Positions 1 through 13,325 of a DNA stretch of 64,000 nucleotides are shown here, piece by piece. Source of the stretch: Emmonsiellopsis sp. PD_33 (lineage: Eukaryota; Ascomycota; Eurotiomycetes; Onygenales; Ajellomycetaceae); contig JANTQF010000040.1 in NCBI GenBank assembly GCA_032988165.1, positions 115,835-179,834 of the forward strand. Reading direction: 5' to 3'. Position 1 is the first letter of the stretch, and each line of letters begins with the position of its first letter. The position numbers were made by a program, and so were the translations under genes. The notes beneath the pieces were generated by a model, which saw nothing but the letters and a program-made list of their open reading frames with translations, was not told the origin of the DNA and searched no databases.

Positions 1-602
1 CGCCAGGGCAGTACCTAAACATGCGCTGAACATAAGGAGGCCTACCAAGGGGCCTCTCATGCTAGTGGTAGGGGTTATTTCCGCAATATATGCCGGTCCC
101 GACGCGACGACTAGGCCATTTCCAATCCCCTTTTTTGAAAACGTGAGAAACTTAGATTGCATGGTTGGTATGTGGGTTGGTCTTATGGGACTTACAATGA
201 TGACACGGCCTGCGATTAATTGCCCCGAAGAAAAACTTGCAGCCGAAATGATCGTTCCAACAATCTGGACCAAGGCACCGGTAATGATCCATACTCTCCG
301 GCCAACTCTATCACTCCAAGGGGATGCAACGATACAGCACCCCAGCCACGAAGCTAGCAGAAATGCTGCCACTATCATTGATATCGTTGTGGTTGTGGGT
401 TTCTACATTCCCGTAAAGGGTTTTGTGACAATTAGCTCTATGACCAGGGACCTGAAGAGATTCTGGAGCGACCTACCTGCATTGCTTCCTGGAACGGCAC
501 GGTCTCAAGAACGCCCCCCAGTACACCCGCGTCCCATCCGTATGACATGAACCCCATACGTGTACCCCACAGTGCCAACGTTGGGTGTATTTTGCGGCCC
601 AT
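1..602 (-). CDS. MFS hexose/sugar transporter, N-terminal part (runs off left edge)
   Basis: This gene reads leftward from an ATG at 602-600 and continues beyond base 1. Exons are 602-477, 402-196 and from about 129 to the edge, joined by GT..AG introns of 74 and about 66 bp with phase kept. The protein starts MGRKIHPTLALWG and then shows GFMSYGWDAGVLGG, the first transmembrane segment with the Gly/Asp-rich motif of fungal hexose transporters. After that come SDRVGRR (the cytoplasmic loop motif of the sugar porter family), a hydrophobic helix, GRVIIGIGNG and PAYIAEITP, which is the usual order through helix 4. The role is inferred as proton-coupled sugar uptake at the plasma membrane; the substrate cannot be read from this part. 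It is divergent from the P450 at 2,031. Only about a third of the protein is visible, so integrity is unknown. Confidence 0.85.
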
Positions 603-2030
603 GATCTTTGTTGCTGTGCGCCTGCACTTCTCTGAGGGATAAAGAAATGGGATTTAACGCTTTGGAATGGAAGCACGAGAAAAATAAGACGCAAAAACTG
701 GGGTTCTCCAAAGATATGTAATTGCGACAAATGGAGGGCAAGAGTCAGGGGAAATAGCGGTCAGACCATTCCTACCACCTCTTCCCGTTTGACCCTTTCA
801 AGTTTCCGCCCTCATCCCGCCAGAAAAAGGAAAGGTCGCTTATCAGAGTTCGGCTGGCCTCTTTAACCCCAGGATGTGGCTGAATGATAGGCGTGCGAGG
901 TTGGAATATGTTCAGGAACTGTATCCCTGTCACTTGCCTGCAGACGCATTGATGCATCCCTTTTTCGACATGGTGCTATGAGAAAGTGGTCCACCCCTGA
1001 GGTAGAAAAATGGCATCTGCGTTGCCTGGGTCGAATGACTTGGTATACACCTCCTACTTGTTTGTCACCACTAGCAAGAAAACAACGAGAGGGGACGTTG
1101 ATGTGAATGATTCATAATTGCCCGTTAGAATGCTTGGGTTCGCCTTCGCTCCGGATTCAAAGTCTTCTCGGAACCCGGTGGTCAATGAAGAGGGCGTTGT
1201 TATGATGTATCACATACCAGTCCGGCTCGTATTTCACCCCGGACCCCACACCACCTCGCCACGAGGCACGAGCCGAAGGCTGGGCATTTTTATTTCTTTT
1301 TGAAGTGCCTGAGCAATAGGATATCGAGCCGCTCCGTATTTCCAGGATTAGAACTCCCACCTTCAAATTCGAGGTCGTGCATCGGCTGCTGTCAACTGCG
1401 CATTCCGCGCTAGTTCCTGTATGACGTGCAGCCAAACGAACGGAAATCCAATTGGAATTTTCCCCGACTAGCAGAGCGAGCGCTCAGGCTGAACTTGGAA
1501 AGGAATTTCGAAGAATGCACAACAATTGGCCAACTAACTACGTAGTTTTGTTATCATGTAATAATTTCACAAGAAACTTGAAACCTTATTGAACTTAACC
1601 TTGAACTAACTACTAGCTAGCGCCATCTGTCACTTCAAGGAAATAAACAAGTCAGGTTCCCTTTGGCTTCATGCAATCTCAGGGTTCAGGGTTGAACTAC
1701 CCAACCAACAGAAATCCAAATCCACCAACCTCCAGGCGGCATGAGCGCCAATTGTCCATGCATCTGTAACAAACTATCAGGGATCCTGCGATGTTCCTTC
1801 GCCGTTGTTCCAAGCCCCATTCGGTCTAACAAGGCGGAGAACATGGAGCAGAAGAGGGGAATGCAGTGGGTCGTGGTCCCCATCGCGGCTGGTGAAGAAC
1901 CCGAGAGAATCTTGTGTCGTAATTAATGTCCCTCCTTCCCTCGGGCGGCCGAGTATCACCAGAGTTCCTCTGTTTTTCTTCTCGCATCGCCACTATTTTC
2001 TCCCACAACGCCGTCGAGAGATAGGCCACA
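603..2030. promoter_or_regulatory. Divergent intergenic region, sugar transporter / P450
   Basis: This is 1.4 kb between two start codons that point away from each other, so it should hold both promoters. Open frames on either strand are short and carry no recognisable domain. I see no repeat or RNA gene. Confidence 0.4.
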
Positions 2031-3906
2031 ATGCTGCTCTCAAGCATTGCAACACTGTCCGCCTCTTCTGTCTTCATTGGAACTGGAGTCCTATTTGTTA
2101 CATTTTTCATTGTTCGCAGCTTCTACAGGATTTATTGGCATCCTTTGGCAAAGTATCCGGGGCCAGCGTACGCCGCTTGTTCCTCCATTCCCAGTGCGAT
2201 TATTTCTGTTTTGAGAAAGGAACCGCAATGGATTCAGCATCTGGTTAAACAATATGGGAGTATGTGACCCTGAATCCGAACCAGTACCCGGTGGTTGAAC
2301 CGCTCTGTTGATTTTGCAACGTGTTTTTATCGCAGATGATACCCCCATTCGAATTCTACCAAACCTACTGGTTTTCCCGCAGCCGTCCGCACTGAAGGAA
2401 ATATACTGGGACCCAAAATGCAATACCAAAACAGGGCTCTACGGGACAGGTATCCTAGGACCTCCCCACTTATTCACCACCCTCGACGGGGATGAACACC
2501 GAGATCTGAGGAAGGCACTTGCGGGATCCCCAGTATGTCCCCAGATTATTAGTGAGGAGTCCTTCCTAGGATCTTGCACTGACCTATATCGGGCACAAGT
2601 GGTCTATAGGCTCGTTGAAGAATCATTGGGAAACCAGATTCGATGATCAGGTCCAACTCCTCGTGCGAAAGCTAATCGAAAAAGCTCAAACGGGAGAATC
2701 GTTCGTGCTCTCCGATAAAGTTGCGTAAGTTTTTCGTTGAGGCGTGGCAATGCTTTCCTGCGCGAGCTAAACAATTCATCCAGGGAATTTGCCGCGGATA
2801 TTATGACGATGGTTTCCTTCACATCCCCTTTTGGGTTTGTTGAGAACGGTCGTGACGAGCGCTTAATTTTGCAAAACTGGCGAGAAGGGCTTGATATGTT
2901 TGGATTCGTCGGAAGATTTAAGTTCTTCCAAACACATATCATCAAGATCCCAGGGCTTGCTGCTAGAATACTGCCCAAGCTTACTGACCCAGCTGGGATG
3001 GGGTGGTTAATGGGTGAAGCAGACAGGCAGGTTTCCACTCGAGAGGAACAAATCAAACAGGGGATAGCGATTGAGAAGCCGGACTTTATGCAGCAGTACG
3101 TTCAATCCTCTATTTTCCACTTTATTCCTTACCTCTACATTATGGTAAACTAATAGAGTGACTAGCTGCCTTGATGCCCGGATGCATGGCAAGCCCCTGA
3201 GCGCGATCCAGAAGCGAGCTCATGTTACGCTCCTTATCCAGGCCGGCGCTGACACTACCGGAACTGCCCTGGGCTCCATTCTACGCTTTCTGATAACAGG
3301 TCCTGAGCAGTTGAAAAAAGCACAAAAGGAGATCAAAAATGCCGACGACGCAGGCTTGCTATCCACACCAGTGAAGTACGAAGAAGTCCGCCAACATCTT
3401 CCATACTTTGTGGCATGTATCAAGGAAGGCCTGCGATTGAATCCGCCAGCTACCAATCTTTTCGGACGTGTTATTGGCAAAGAAGGCAAAACAGTCGACC
3501 GTTTCTTTCTCCCACCTGGAACGGAAGTCACTAGTCACGCTTATGTTGTGCAACGAGACCCAGAGCTTTACGCACCGGACCCGGACGTTTTCAGGCCCGA
3601 ACGATGGCTCGTGAGCGAGGAAAAGGCAAACGAACTTGATGCCGTGAGTTTTACGTTTGGCATAGGGCCGCGCGTGTGTCTTGGGAAGGATATCGCTATC
3701 ATGGAGATCTATAAACTTTTACCTGAGGTATGCCTAGCATTTCGATTCGCGCACCATTTGATGGCTTCCATGCACTAATTTATTACTACTGTCTGTAGCT
3801 TATTCGACGCTTCGAATTCCAGCTTGTCAAGTCTGGGGAGTACGTCGTAGCCGGAGGTGTTGCCTACAACAAGAACTTTATCGTGAAGGCGAAAAGGAGG
3901 GATTAG
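2031..3906 (+). CDS. Cytochrome P450 monooxygenase (six exons)
   Basis: Exons are 2031-2259, 2336-2532, 2600-2724, 2784-3095, 3157-3727 and 3799-3906. Phases agree and give 513 residues, the usual length. The N-terminus has one hydrophobic anchor (about residues 10-32) followed by YWHPLAKYPGP, a membrane hinge typical of microsomal P450s. The SIGSLKNHWETRFDDQV stretch is the helix-C region common in fungal P450s. The I-helix oxygen-activation motif reads AGADTT, the ExxR motif reads EGLR, and the haem loop reads FGIGPRVCLG with the cysteine ligand. It should therefore be an intact haem-thiolate oxygenase of the endoplasmic reticulum. The substrate is unknown. A 10.8-kb transposon island and the rhodopsin-domain gene separate it from the PKS cluster, and I see no evidence that it belongs to that pathway. 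Confidence 0.9.
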
Positions 3907-5377
3907 TGGGTGGTTACGTTATTCCAACATCTCCATCCTGCGTAACACGCACGGCAACGCAGATTTTGGAATATTCCGATGGAAATATTGCCTCTTCTGG
4001 CTCTTTCTTGGGTTGCTAAATGAAATGTCGTGCTTCATTACTTTTGTTATCCTGGATCAACAGGAAAACCTACCATGTAGTAACATATTTTGCCTTTTAC
4101 TTCCAAGCCTTCGCTCTGAGAGAATCATCAGCGCAGCGCATATGAATAAAGTAATAAACCGAGGCTTCAGTTCTGCGCTGTGGAAACTCGAGAAAGGGCT
4201 AAATCTCTCCCTAGATATGATCAACAACGATATGGGGCCTGGAATCCTCCTCCCCCACTAGACATGGAGACAAAGTGGAGATTCCCACTCTTCGAGAAAA
4301 TATTTCGTTACGGAGAGGAAATGCTCTTGTCGAATCATTCCCGATCAATACGCTCAGCAAAGACTTCCGACGATCTGATGGTGCGTTGAATGGCCTGGTG
4401 CTAAATCCCGAGCCGTGGTGGCCCTTGAGGAGAGGACCGGGTGGTGCATGACGCCAGTTTTCCAGGTCATGGTAGTAAACTCCTTATTGGACAACAGATA
4501 CGAAGGGGTGTCTCATACCTGTTCTTTCCCCTGGTGGCGCTATTGCGCAAACCTTCCCCCATGGAGCTCAGACCACAGACACGAAAGAAAGAAACCAGCC
4601 GTCTTCGTTTCGTCGGCACGGCTCAACGGGCTCGAGCATTTCGAATCCGGCACGAGGGGTGCTTTGACGAACCTTCAAACATCGGAGCTACCTGCAGGGA
4701 TCTGAAGCTGAGAAACGGACCGCTTCGAGCGTCACCTGTGATGAACCTCGTATGCTGGGCCTTGCTGGGCCGTTTAAACGGGCTCAACCTGGTTTCGACT
4801 TGTCTTCGTGAGCGGGATTCTTCTTAGGGAACTTATTCTTATTGAACAGAGTTCAAGTCCTTTCTTCTCTTGGAATAGAATTTTTCAAAAATGATCTCGT
4901 CCTATCATTGCCATGGGTCCATTCGTACAACTCCAGATATTCCAAGTGTTTGAACCTCACCCCTGTCTCGACACCTTCGCGGGATGAAGAATCTTACAGG
5001 GTAGAAAAGGACATGCACAGGCTCATCTGGGCGAGAACCTGAAAAATGGCATATCAATGCCTTGCTTCCTATGTCGCCACGGTCAGCCTCACCGCAGAAT
5101 GACAGGTTGTATTTCACAAAATACACTGTGGGTGGAATCCCTGTCCGGGGGACTTCGCTCAGCTGAATATTCTCAGTCTCAGCTATCCGATTGGCTGTAC
5201 TTGAATGTTTTGTTGCGGAGAACGGCCTCCATATGATTGGATCTGGCAGGAGTTTGGTCGCAGAAGCGGGCCGAGCTTAGCGGCATGTTGTATCCCGGCT
5301 TCGGGATCTCCTGGAGCCAATGAGGTCCGCCGCTCACTCCCGGCCCACCTCGAGGCTCTAGCGCGACAGGGGTATTT
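3907..5377. other. Intergenic, between P450 and LTR element
   Basis: About 1.5 kb of normal-GC sequence. The open frames (for example 4,441-4,827) overlap one another on several strands and show no domain. Bases 5,373-5,377 (TATTT) are the left copy of the copia target-site duplication. Confidence 0.4.
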
Positions 5378-5489
5378 TGTTGGCTGTACACCTCCAGCCT
5401 CCCAATTGGGTGTAGTGCACTTATGTGATTGCACAGTAGATAGATTCCTTACTAGCATAGTAATATGAGAGATCTTCAACCTTCCTACA
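5378..5489 (+). repeat. 5' LTR of copia element (112 bp)
   Basis: This direct repeat pairs with 16,075-16,186. It begins TGTTGGCTGTACACC and ends CCTTCCTACA. By eye it differs from the other copy at about 11 positions, all transitions, with no indel. Confidence 0.93.
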
Positions 5490-8400
5490 GGTTATAGCCC
5501 AGAGAGTACATTTTTATTAAAAACTGCTACAATTAAGACTAAAAGGTTCACTTAACTCAGATATCTCATTAAATCTATAGTGTGATATTCAATTATCTAG
5601 AATTTGCATATCTTTTGTATTTTTCACACTCATTTTATAATTTCTTATGATATGAAAATTTTTTTTGAACTGTATAAATAATTTTTCAGACATCTTATAA
5701 ATATATTATTAATAGATTTTTCAGATTATAATCATCTTAGTAATATATAGAATGCCTGATAATATATCTGATATCCTCTAACTAGTAGAAATCTCTAATA
5801 CTTATTACATTATTTTAGCTTACTTACTAGCAGGCTATAAGGCTATTAAGCCTAACATACTAACTGTGAAGTCTGTATATCTAAATGTGCAGGCCTCAGA
5901 ACTGGCCTACCTTAGTCCTATAAAAACTATAGATAGTAATATAAGTTATATATAGCTATTAAATTAGTCATGTAGTGTACCTATAGATTTAAATATCTCT
6001 ATTACTATAATATAGAGTACTCTTATGAAAATAATAGCTTATTTTTTTATCTTTATTAAAATTATATAGATAATCTTCCTGCAGCCTACTATCCTATACA
6101 ATATTATTAGAAAGAAATTATATGAATATCAAAAGAAAGTTTAATAGATAATTGAAACTAAAGATATCATTACTTTTAATAATATAAATTATAAGTTTTA
6201 GTATACTAAGATTCTTATGAATACTGAAGTTATTAGTACAACTAATATTCTATTAAAAAATTAATATAAAAATACCTTTAAGTGAACTTGTAAATAGGCT
6301 AAATGATCTATATAATTAAAGATATTATATTATTAGATTCTTATAAGTTTATAAGATAATATTTGAGCTGTACTTGACACTCTGGAATCAGATAATACTG
6401 TAGCTTTATAAGAGAAAATTAATATAAAGTATATTATCTCTCTTATAGAAAAGTATATACTTATTGTCAAGAAATTAATAACTCTTCAAGTTAAAAACAC
6501 TAATTATATACTCTATTAGTAATATTTTTATTATCTTATTACTTATTATAAAGAGCTCTCAGTCAGATTGAAAGATATTTATCATGATATATTTCTATTA
6601 AGATTTAAAGACTTTCAGAAGTAGTTTATAAAGACTTAGCTTGATAAGTTCTTCTTTATAGGCTAGAGATAGATTGTAAATATTGATGTTAATAATCTCA
6701 TAAAATAGTTAATAAATTATTATAATAAGAAATTAATTAATCTTCTCTCAAAGAATTCTGTGGTAAATTCTATAAACACTACACTAAATTTAAATTTAAA
6801 TTCAAATTTGAACTTGAACATTGCTGACTTAAATTATATAAAGGGGAAATACTATAGTCATTATAAAATCCCTAGTTATAAGAATGAGTAGTGCTGACAG
6901 TTACATCCTAAACAATAGCTAAAATAGCTGAATAATATGAATGACTTAAATAGATTAGATAATTCAGATAAGAATAAGAGTAATAAATCTAATAATTTTA
7001 AAAAGAGTAAGAATAATAAAGATCTTATATCACATTAATCTTTTATAAATATTATGATAGTCTGGGGTAAGGCCTTTTCAGCTGCACTAAATAATTTCTT
7101 AAAATTATAATATTTAAATATATGTATTAGCTTCAATATGACTAGTAAATATCATTTGATACTCAATTATTAGCTGTATGAAGATAATCTCAGTATTAAT
7201 ATTATAATAAGTAATGAGATAAAGATAAAAGAAATTAGTAATATAATTCTTAAAGTTAAGAATCATGATATTCTACTATATAATATTTATTACCTTCTAA
7301 ATTTAATGGTTAACTTATTATTATATATATAGTTAGAGGATCAGAATTATAGATTCACTCTATCTTACTCTATACTATTATATTTTATCTGTAGAGCTCT
7401 AAATAGTGTTACATTCAATACTGTATGAACTGGTAAAGATAATATATATAAGATTATTGAATGAAAATCTAAGATTAATGTTAACTATATTAGTAGAGTA
7501 ATTAATTATATAGTAAAATTATATAAGTATAGATCTCTCAATTTAAACTGAAAAATCAGCTTTATAGCTGTAGCTACTACTACTATATATCTAACTCTAT
7601 CATTAGAGCTACCTTTAATTAATAAAATACTTATAAAGTAGCATAGAGACCTTAAATATATTTATATAAATATTATTATTATAATATCTAAGAATTCTTA
7701 TATAGGCATTAAAATAATCAGCTCAAAATCTAAGTTCTATTATAAGAATTACATTAAGACTAGTATGACTCAGCATTTCTTTAAGACCTCTATACTTTAA
7801 TTAATTTACCCAATCAAAAAGATTCATCATTCACATCAATCTTACAGAGAAGAATAAAATATTAGATGATCTATCTGATTATCTTCTGAAGTTCTAATAA
7901 AGAATAAAATATTACATGCTTATAATGTGTGATATAATATATTATAAATAGGTTTATTTTTTCAAGATGAAAAATAAGGCAGTTAAGGCTTTTAACTACT
8001 AACTTAAGTTTATATAGAATATAAGATTTATAGCCTCAGCATTTCTATATATAGATATAGATGGTGTTTTTCAGTTCAGCAAAATAATCAATCTGATAAC
8101 CTAATAGGAAATTAAATGGGAACTAACTATACTATAGTTACTACATTAGAATAAAGTCTCTAAGCACAGTATTTATATAGTAATAGAATGCATGAGAGTA
8201 ATTCTTAATTAGAGTAAATTACTTGAGAAATTCTAGGTAGACATTCTACATGTAGTTGTAAATATTATAAATAACACTCTAATGTCTATGATTCTATATA
8301 ATGAAAAGTTCTAGCTGCAGATAGTAGATTTAATTACCTCTAGCTTTCATATAATTTTAGTATGTGCTCTATTTAACATATTATTTCAGATGAAGTATTT

Positions 8401-10223
8401 TTATTGCATTGAAGTATTTACATATACTTATCTATATAACTTGCAGAAGCTGGCAGATAAGTTATCTTCTTATATGAGATTATATAAATTAATTAAATTT
8501 ATTAGAATATTAATTTTTCAACTTTAAAATTCTAAAGAAGATAAGATAATCTTTTCATTAAATATTAGATTCAGTAAAAATAATATTAAAGATCTTAAGT
8601 GTAGAGTTTACTTCTTATAAGATCTACTCAATTCTGAGGCTCTTATTAGGCTAATAGATGAATCAATTTATATAGAAGATAATATAAAGGCTTCTATAAG
8701 TAGTCTGAATGACTTGTAGATATAATCTATAAAGTTTTTTATAATCTATATTTTCTCATCTGATATAAATAGTCTATCTAAATCATTTAAGAATACTGTA
8801 TTAAGGCCAGAGGAGATAGATAAATACTAATAAAAATTAATATAATATAAGATTATTAATTTATAATATTAAAAAACATGACATCTCATCTCCCATTCTA
8901 ATATATTAATTGGGAAATTAGTAACTCTAAGCTACTAAGTGTTTATTAAAAAAAATCAATCTTAAGATCTAAATGTAGATTTAGATGGAATCTTATAAAA
9001 ATCTCATTAAGTAATTTATAATAACTAGTTTAAAAAGGGTAATAGAGAGGAGATCTATATATTTATTATAATTAACATTATAAACTGCATATTATTCACA
9101 GTCACTATAAAGCTTAAATGAATATTATAATAGATAGATATTGTACTAGCCTATCTATATAATTATCTGAGTAAGGAAATCTATATGAGGTAACTCATCA
9201 GATTTAAAGATAGCACTCTAAATATACTTATCTACATTATAGAAGAGAGTCTTTACAGCCTAAATTCAGCTATGAAGATTTAATATGACTTTTTAATAGT
9301 TTACCTCATTAAATTAGAATTTATTGCAAGTTTATATGATCTTACTCTCTAGTATCATAAGAAGATACTATATCTCTATATAATTATTTATATTAATAAT
9401 TTAAATATAATCTCTGAGATTCTGAAGAAGGCTAATTGATTGGTGAAAGCTCTTAGTAAGAAGCTAAAGATTAAGAATTTATATGAACTATAAAAATATT
9501 TAGATATAAAAATTAATTCCTTATCTGAGAGGATTAAATTAACTTACTAATATTATATTGAACAATTAGTAGAGGATTTCTATATAAATAATACTATTAT
9601 AATCTATATATCTATAAAGGAAGCTTTTCATATTAATGATTTCCTCATTTCTAAGAGTAAAGTAGGTTTCATAAAGTAACATTATCAATAGGGTATAAAA
9701 TATATTTAATATTTTATAGTTAAAACTTAATCTAATATTATATATGTAGTTTCATTACTCAGGCAGCACAGCTTCAACTCAATTTTAAAATCATAAAAGA
9801 TATTATTATACATTATTTAATATTTAAAAGAAATTCTGAATGTAGACCTCTTTTATAGATATTATATAATTAAAAATAGTTTAATCTCTAAGTTTCTAAA
9901 TAATATCTACCTTCCTATTAGATATATAGATTCTAATTGAGTAGATTCATTAAATAATAATTAAAAATCTATATTTAGTTACATCTTCAAGCTCATAGAA
10001 TCCCTAATATCATAATAATCTATTAAATAGATCTATATATTTCTCAGTTTAAATAAAGTTAAATACATTGTACTCAGTAAAGTAATTTATAAGACAATAT
10101 AGATCTAAAATCTTATGTAAGAGCTCAGATTTATAACTATATCTTCTATATAAATTCATACAGATAATAAGAATGCTATTAATCTTACCTAAGTTACTAT
10201 AATTATAGCTTATAGTAAGCATA
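5490..10223 (+). pseudogene. Degenerate copia gag-pol (first part)
   Basis: This is AT-rich former coding sequence with frequent TAA/TAG. The zinc knuckle at 6,841-6,894 keeps the Cys-x2-Cys-x4-His-x4-Cys spacing, but three of the four ligands now read Tyr, which is what G-to-A (Cys codon) and C-to-T (His codon) changes give. The reverse transcriptase has a recognisable DVKTAF-like block near 9,130 (now IDIVLAYL). Its catalytic YVDD box at 9,389-9,400 now reads YINN, with both Asp codons changed to Asn. RNase H follows with the LSSSKVKYI segment and ends at KHID, where the gypsy insertion begins. Confidence 0.85.
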
Positions 10224-10228
10224 TAGAC

Positions 10229-10482
10229 TGTAATGAGCATGCTCTGATAAGCAGATCATACAAGCTATACACTAGAATCAAAATTGTAATTACTAGAGAA
10301 GGAAAGAAAAAAGGAAAAGAAATCACAAGATCATGTAATATAAATAGAAGAGAATTATATGAGGTCAGAGTAGATAAATATTCATATAAAGGCCTGGTTA
10401 GAGGCTTCTAATTAGGTAGTTGAAGATCAGGTAAAGTTCAGGCAAGTTATAGATATAGAGTATAAGAGTGTAGCCCTTCACA
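10229..10482 (-). repeat. LTR of nested gypsy element, left copy (3' LTR in its own sense)
   Basis: This pairs with 15,544-15,797 and has the same length, 254 bp. Every difference I compared by eye is a transition. Its right end CACA corresponds to CATA in the other copy. Confidence 0.92.
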
Positions 10483-11004
10483 TTATCCCCCCCTATTTGG
10501 ATTTGAAGGGCAGGCAGGAGGGGTCAGAAAATCAGATATGGAGTGATGCAGGTGAAGTCTTATTAAATAGATATAACTCTTTATAATGAGTAAGTATAGT
10601 AATATCTTACAGGATAGAGGTTAGTTCCCATAAAGAGGCTTTATATCTGAGCTACTTTATTAGATACTAGAATCCTTATTTATAGTAGTAGTAGTTAAGA
10701 ATGACTTTAATCTCATATTCTATCTCATTATCTTTTCTAATGATGCTAGGTGGATGCCAGTCAGTAATCTCTTGCAAGGGAAACAGATTGGTAGAGGCTT
10801 TATAAAGTAGGTTCATATAAAACATATTGTGAATCTCAGGTGATATGTTAAGATAATAATTATGACTTTTTAGAACTTTAATAATAATGTACTTAGCATA
10901 TCAGTAGTTAAGCATGCAAGATAGATAATTAGTCATGATGTTTTAGAGATCTAATCAGACCTTATTACTTACCTCATAGTATTTAGTAGAATTTTAATAG
11001 GTAT

Positions 11005-13325
11005 TCACACAGTTCTATTAATTCTACTAAGCACTAGCCATGAAGAATTCAGCCCACTTACAGGCTTACTGAAGTTTTGAGACAATGATGTCTGCAATTT
11101 GAATTGAACTGTAAAGTAAAGTGGAAGATTCAGATGATTCAGTGAGATTAAAGACTTTAAGGTTATAACTATATAAGAGGAAAAACAAGCTAATACTAGT
11201 ACTAATAGTATTACAGTCATTAATTGTAAATTTAGTGTGCAAGAGGAGTTCATTCCAGTCATTCTGAATGTATAAATAGAACTTTTAGAGGTAGTTCTTA
11301 ATTATCTAGATTATATGTTTAGTGCTGCCATCAGTTTCAGAGTAATAAGTAGTCAAGAGGTGTTAGAAGATCTTAAGGAGCTAGTAGATTCAGATTCAGA
11401 TAGCTCTGATGAACTAGATTTTATAGTTCAAAATAATTATATAGAATAGACTATATAGATAATAAAATAAATTTCAGAGAAAGACTTTTATTACTATAGG
11501 TATATTTATCTTCATATAGAGTTTAAGGATAATACTCTTACTGAGACAGTTAATAATGATAAGGACATTCTTATAGTTATTACTTATAAGAAGGTCTACT
11601 ATAAAATTGATGGTGATATTGCATTAAATACATTTAGAGATCAGAAGAGACTTGAGTAGACCTTAATAGTAGTCTCACTAGATGATAATAGATTAATAGA
11701 TATTATAGTTTCAAATGAACTGTTAGATGCTCTAAGACATATTAGACTAGTAAAAATCTTGGGATAGAATTTAATAAAGTACTTCACAGTCTGAGTAACT
11801 AGTCATTAGAAAGTTATAAGTTTCTTGTATGATTTAGGTATATAATAGTTCTGAATCAGAAACTCACTGCCTCCTCTAGAAGTATAATTAGAAGTTAGAG
11901 TCTACAGAGCATTCAGTAATATCAATATGAACTTAAAGTTCAAGTGGAAAATAGCAAGCTTTATTTTAAATGATCTAGATCATCATCTGAAGGCATTCAT
12001 TAAAGGCAGTAGCAGTATTTCAGAGTTCTTAAAGTAGAGATAAGGAGATTATGATTGGCAAGATAACAGGTAAGACACATATTACTTCATGTAGTGTTGC
12101 TTTAGATTCTTTAAGAATCTATAAGTCTAATAGTTTCTATTTGTAGTTTGCTCAGTGAGTATTAGAGTCTTTAGAAGACATATTCTATTCATATTAGAAG
12201 AGGGTGTTGGCCATGGAGTTCTCTATGTCAGAATAGTAATGAATTGTAAAATGAAAGTAACTGAGAAATTTAGCTTAATACATCTAGTACTTAGAGAGTT
12301 TATAGGTTGTTATGAAATATTAGAGGTTCTTATAATTTATAATGATTTTGAAGTCTTTTATACTGTAAAGTTCAGAGTCTCATTCTTCTAGATATTAGAT
12401 GATAACAAGAAGTTTCTTATTATAGATCTTATAGTTAGCTTCAGCAGGACTGAGCTTCTTAGATATAAAGATATAGGATTGCAGGACACCTTTATTATCT
12501 CATTACATGAGAGTATTACCTATAATGTATTTAGAGGAGTCTGTTTTAACTACTATCAAGTAGTTAGAGTTAAATATAATGAGTATTAAGGTAGAAATAA
12601 ATATCTACTTAAAACATATAAATACCTTATCTACTTCTTTAGACTATTAAAACTGCTGATCTTTGCATGTGAGGTCAGTTAGTAATTAGATAATATCAGA
12701 AAAATCTTAAATGAAGTATTAATAGAAATTCATGAATTTTAGAAAGCCTTATATGCCTTTTATAGTTATAGAGGCCTTTTATTTGAGGATGATAGTAATC
12801 TTTTTGAGATTCATATAAACTTCCTTTTCTACCTCTATAATGAAGCTGAGGTAGATCATCTTTTAAACTTTAAAGGTAGATTTATTAATATTAATTGAGA
12901 GACTATATTTATAGAGGTAGATGAGAACTTTTCAGATATACTCTTAATATTACTTGTAGGATTCATTAGTGAAGATGAGGATATCATTGAGATAGATAGA
13001 GATAAATTCATCTAAATAGTCTTATAAGGCCTAGTTAATGTATTTCTGAAAGATGCTTGAGGTGTTTATAAGATTAAAGAGAGTAACTATCCATTCAAAT
13101 AGATCATATCTCATGTAAAAGGTAGTTAGCCATTCATCTCCTTCTGTAATTTGAATCTTATAGAATGTAGAAATAACATCAAGCTTTATGAATTACTTAA
13201 CTTATTTAATTTGTTTAAGAGTCTCATTAATTAATAGCAGTAGATAGTGATCTTTTCAGATGAGACAGTTGAGACTCTAATAGTCAATATAGAACTAGAG
13301 GTCTCTACCTGATTTCTTTATGAAG
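11005..13325 (-). pseudogene. Degenerate gypsy pol (RT to integrase)
   Basis: The minus-strand translation keeps the order reverse transcriptase (13,325-12,880), RNase H, integrase (down to about 11,000). The catalytic YLDD is YLND at 12,994-12,983, a single G-to-A change. An 85-codon open frame at 11,262-11,005 lies in the integrase C-terminal region, but it runs in a shifted frame and is not a gene of its own. Confidence 0.8.

Noticed and set aside
2031..3906. Left-hand P450 as a member of the PKS cluster
   Set aside because: It is separated by a 10.8-kb transposon island and the rhodopsin-domain gene, has a different intron structure, and I noticed no AflR-type site when reading its upstream region.
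11005..11262. 85-codon minus-strand frame in the AT-rich island
   Set aside because: It is a shifted frame of the gypsy integrase region, not an independent gene.
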